Below, piece by piece: positions 44,244-46,735 of a stretch of DNA of 46,735 nt (its first letter is position 1; every line of letters starts with the position of its first letter). The notes below the pieces were generated by a model. The model made no database searches, was not told the origin of the DNA, and saw nothing but the letters and a program-made list of their open reading frames with translations. Position numbers and translations under genes: made by a program. Source of the DNA: an uncultured beta proteobacterium (GTDB lineage Bacteria > Pseudomonadota > Gammaproteobacteria > Burkholderiales > Burkholderiaceae_C); NCBI GenBank assembly GCA_903873485.1, contig CAIQOO010000157.1, forward strand, positions 1 through 46,735, in the 5' to 3' direction.

Positions 44244-46735
44244 TTAGAACTTGGTGAACTGGGCTTCATCGAGGTCGTCGCTGGCTGACGCAGCATGGGC
44301 AGTACCACGGGTCGGCGCTGGCCTGGCGACCACACCTTTGCTGCCCCTGCTGCTGCTGGCACTGCTCTTGCGCACCTGCGGGTGCTGCACGCCTCTACCT
44401 TGTGCCACGCTGTCGAGCTTGAAGAACGACATGGTCCGCTGCAACTGCTCGGCCTGACCGCTCATCTCCTCAGCGGTAGCGGCCAGTTCTTCGGAACTGG
44501 ATGCGTTTTGCTGGGTGGTCTGGTTCAATTGGCTCACCGCCGAGTTGATCTGACCGACACCACTGGACTGCTCGGTCGATGCTGCCGTGATCTCTTGCAC
44601 CAGGTCCGATGTCTTGCGGATATTGGGGACGATCTCGGCCAGCAGCTTGCCGGCTTTTTCCGCCAGGCCGACGCTATTGCCGGCCACCTCGCCAATTTCC
44701 TGCGCTGCCACCTGGCTGCGCTCGGCGAGTTTGCGCACTTCAGCGGCTACCACCGCGAAACCCTTGCCATGTTCGCCGGCGCGGGCGGCTTCAATCGCGG
44801 CGTTGAGCGCCAGCAGGTTGGTTTGCGCTGCGATGTCGTCGATGATGCCGATCTTCTTGGCAATCTGCTTCATGGCCTCTACCGTGGCATTCACCGCTTC
44901 ACCACCATCGGCCGCATCTTTGGCGGCCTTGCTGGCCATGCCGTCGGTGATCTTGGCGTTTTCGGTGTTTTGCGCAATGCTCGATGTCATTTGCTCAATG
45001 CTGGCTGATGTTTCTTCCACGCCCGCAGCCTGTTCGCTGGCCGCCTGCGACAGGCTTTGCGCGGTGGCGCTGACTTCTTCCGAGGCGCTGGACAGGGCCT
45101 GCGCACCGGCGTTGACATCGGTCACCACCTCGGTGAGTTTTTTGAGCATGTTGTTGACCGCTGATTTCAACTCGTCCCAGGTGCCGGCGTAGCTCTTCTT
45201 CATCGACTGGGTCAGGTCGCCGCCTTCGAGGGCACCGAGCACCGTGCGAAGTTCTTCCACCGGCGTATTGACCGCCACCATCACGGCATTCAAGCCTTCG
45301 ACCACCTTGCGGAAGTCGCCCTGGTGCCTGGCAGCCTCGGCGCGCACGCCCAGTTCACCATCGACCGCTGCCTTGGACAGCAGGTTGGCATCTGCCACCA
45401 GCGTATTGACGGCCTTGATCACGTCGATCAGGCTCTTGGCCATCACGTCGTTTTGCGAGCGAATTTTCACCACCGCCGTCAGGTCTCCGACAGAAATGCC
45501 CTTGGCTGCAGCGGCTTGCTGGTTAGTGGCCTCGATGCAGGTGTTGAGGTTGTTCTTGATGGTGTTGAAGTCACCGTTGTAGTTGTCGGTGATGACCGGG
45601 GGAATGTCGCCAATCGAAATCTTGGCCACATAGTCGGCAGCGACGTTCAGCGGGCCAATCACCGCATCAAGCGTATGGTTGACACCAGACACAATTTTCT
45701 GGAAATCGCCCTGGTGTTTGCTGGCATCTGCTCGGGTGGAGAGCTTGCCTTCAACTGCTGCCCTGGCCAGCATGGCGGCATCGGCTACCAAGGCATCGAC
45801 AGCATTGATGCAGGTATTGAGGTTGTTTTTCAGGGTATTGAAGTCGCCGTTGTAGGTGTCGGTGATCTTGGGCGGAATGTTGCCCTTGGAGATGTCATCG
45901 ACATACTTGGCCGCCACGTTCAGCGGGTTGATCACCGTATCAAGCGTGTTGTTGACACCCGCCACAATTTTCTGGAAGTCGCCCTGGTGCTTGCTGGCAT
46001 CGGCGCGGGTGGCCAGCTTGCCCTCGACTGCCGCTTTGGCCAGCATGTTGGCATCGGTCACCAGCGCATTGACGGAAGTGATGGCCTGGTTCAGGTTGTT
46101 TTTGAGTGTGTTGAAGTCGCCGTTGTAGGTGTCGGTGATCTTTGGCGGGATGTCGCCTTTGGAGATGCGATCGACATAACCGGCAGCCACATTCAGCGGG
46201 CCAATCACCGCATCAAGCGTATGGTTGACACCGGCCACAATCCTCTGGAAGTCGCCTTGGTGTTTCGACGCATCGGCACGGGTTTCGAGCTTGCCCTCAA
46301 CCGCTGCCTTGGCCAGCATATTGGCATCAGACACCAGCGCATTGACCGAGTTGATGGCCTGATTCAGGTTGTTTTTGAGGGTGTTGAAGTCGCCGTTGTA
46401 GGTGGCGGTGATCTTTGGCGGGATGTCGCCCTTGGAGATGCGATCGACATAGCCTGCGGCCACATTCAGCGGGCCAATCACTGCGTCTAGCGTGTTGTTG
46501 ACGCCAGCCACGATCTTCTGGAAATCGCCCTGGTGTTTCGATGCATCGGCACGGGTTTCGAGCTTGCCCTCGACGGCTGCCTTGGCCAGCATGTTGGCAT
46601 CGGACACCAATGCATTGACCGAGCTGATGGCCTGATTCAGGTTGTTTTTGAGCGTGTTGAAGTCGCCGTTGTAGCTGTCAGTGATTTTTGGCGGGATGTC
46701 GCCCTTGGAGATGCGATCGACATAACCGGCGGCGA
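44244..46735 (-). CDS. Methyl-accepting chemotaxis protein 3 with tandem HAMP array (partial, start beyond the right edge)
   Basis: The frame is open to the window edge, so at least 830 residues are present and the true start is not seen. From the visible N-terminal side there are four full near-identical 91-residue units ([69 protein letters not shown]). A shorter divergent unit, one more divergent di-HAMP unit ([20 protein letters not shown]) and the shared signalling hairpin follow. A tail rich in Arg, Ser and Ala ends [10 protein letters not shown]. Each unit looks like two HAMP domains, as in poly-HAMP signalling proteins. No membrane span is seen in this part. Confidence 0.92.
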   Translation of the reverse strand, partial: AAGYVDRISKGDIPPKITDSYNGDFNTLKNNLNQAISSVNALVSDANMLAKAAVEGKLETRADASKHQGDFQKIVAGVNNTLDAVIGPLNVAAGYVDRISKGDIPPKITATYNGDFNTLKNNLNQAINSVNALVSDANMLAKAAVEGKLETRADASKHQGDFQRIVAGVNHTLDAVIGPLNVAAGYVDRISKGDIPPKITDTYNGDFNTLKNNLNQAITSVNALVTDANMLAKAAVEGKLATRADASKHQGDFQKIVAGVNNTLDTVINPLNVAAKYVDDISKGNIPPKITDTYNGDFNTLKNNLNTCINAVDALVADAAMLARAAVEGKLSTRADASKHQGDFQKIVSGVNHTLDAVIGPLNVAADYVAKISIGDIPPVITDNYNGDFNTIKNNLNTCIEATNQQAAAAKGISVGDLTAVVKIRSQNDVMAKSLIDVIKAVNTLVADANLLSKAAVDGELGVRAEAARHQGDFRKVVEGLNAVMVAVNTPVEELRTVLGALEGGDLTQSMKKSYAGTWDELKSAVNNMLKKLTEVVTDVNAGAQALSSASEEVSATAQSLSQAASEQAAGVEETSASIEQMTSSIAQNTENAKITDGMASKAAKDAADGGEAVNATVEAMKQIAKKIGIIDDIAAQTNLLALNAAIEAARAGEHGKGFAVVAAEVRKLAERSQVAAQEIGEVAGNSVGLAEKAGKLLAEIVPNIRKTSDLVQEITAASTEQSSGVGQINSAVSQLNQTTQQNASSSEELAATAEEMSGQAEQLQRTMSFFKLDSVAQGRGVQHPQVRKSSASSSRGSKGVVARPAPTRGTAHAASASDDLDEAQFTKF
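45515..46735 (-). repeat. 273-bp tandem repeats encoding a poly-HAMP array
   Basis: Four full units begin near 46607, 46334, 46061 and 45788 (reading leftward), and a further one is cut by the window edge. Identity is highest towards the right edge and falls towards the signalling domain, as expected if recent unequal exchange acts on the outer units. The period is directly visible from GGATGTCGCCCTTGGAGATG at 46421 and again 273 bp later. Confidence 0.9.

Noticed and set aside
45515-46735. 273-bp repeats as a mobile element or assembly duplication
   Set aside because: They encode consecutive HAMP-type units in one open frame with graded divergence, which fits a real protein repeat.

Overview
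The window looks like chromosomal DNA of a GC-rich betaproteobacterium, most likely Burkholderiales/Comamonadaceae (Rhodoferax- or Polaromonas-like). The basis is protein content (an IspD-IspF pair beside mfd, a dppBCDF-A operon, an XrtA/PEP-CTERM-type polysaccharide locus with PrsK, and an mcp-cheW-cheR-cheD-cheB cluster) and a dispersed repeat of about 50 bp (CTCTAGCCCTT..GCGCT..TAGCTAT) that I associate from memory with this family. No rRNA, tRNA, CRISPR array, transposase or integrase was recognised.

Layout. 1-6.7 kb: the start of an unidentified minus-strand gene, then ispF and ispD (minus) divergent from mfd (plus), a nucleotidyltransferase-like protein and a GNAT acetyltransferase. 6.8-8.1 kb: rraA-like (minus) and a SWIB-domain protein with a histone-H1-like tail. 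8.1-13.75 kb: dipeptide ABC transporter dppB-C-D-F-A closed by a strong terminator. 13.9-17.5 kb: an MFS transporter and a CHASE2-class III nucleotide cyclase. 17.6-19.0 kb: an AT-rich orphan gene whose N-terminus resembles a permuted papain-like/NlpC-like cysteine peptidase, probably acquired horizontally.

19.5-36.9 kb is an exopolysaccharide locus of the XrtA (exosortase A)-associated type: VanZ-like remnant, glycosyltransferase, Wzx flippase, glycosyltransferase remnant, prsR remnant, PrsK histidine kinase, TIGR03013-type sugar-phosphate transferase, UDP-glucose dehydrogenase, O-antigen polymerase/ligase-like protein, PLP decarboxylase, acyl-CoA ligase, two alpha/beta hydrolases, acyl carrier protein and a divergent acetyltransferase. 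It is visibly decaying. The response regulator prsR is cut to 23 codons and runs into the 3' half of a glycosyltransferase gene, and the VanZ-like gene has lost its 5' part. No exosortase, chain-length determinant, tyrosine kinase or PEP-CTERM substrate is seen. PrsK therefore has no intact partner here, while the ligase-decarboxylase-hydrolase-ACP block is intact.

37.1-46.7 kb is a minus-strand chemotaxis cluster. In order of transcription it reads mcp (with a poly-HAMP array, running off the window), cheW, mcp, cheW, mcp, cheR, cheD, cheB. The two cheW genes and the three receptor signalling domains are near copies of each other, so the block grew by tandem duplication.

The other main theme is repeats. 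Nine copies of the ~50-bp element are found; one lies inside the acyl-CoA ligase gene and a degenerate one inside ispD, without breaking the frame. A different repeat family (CCCTTCGACAAGCTCAGGGCGAACGG type) plus a derived 21-bp tandem array lies in frame inside mfd and adds about 85 residues to the protein.
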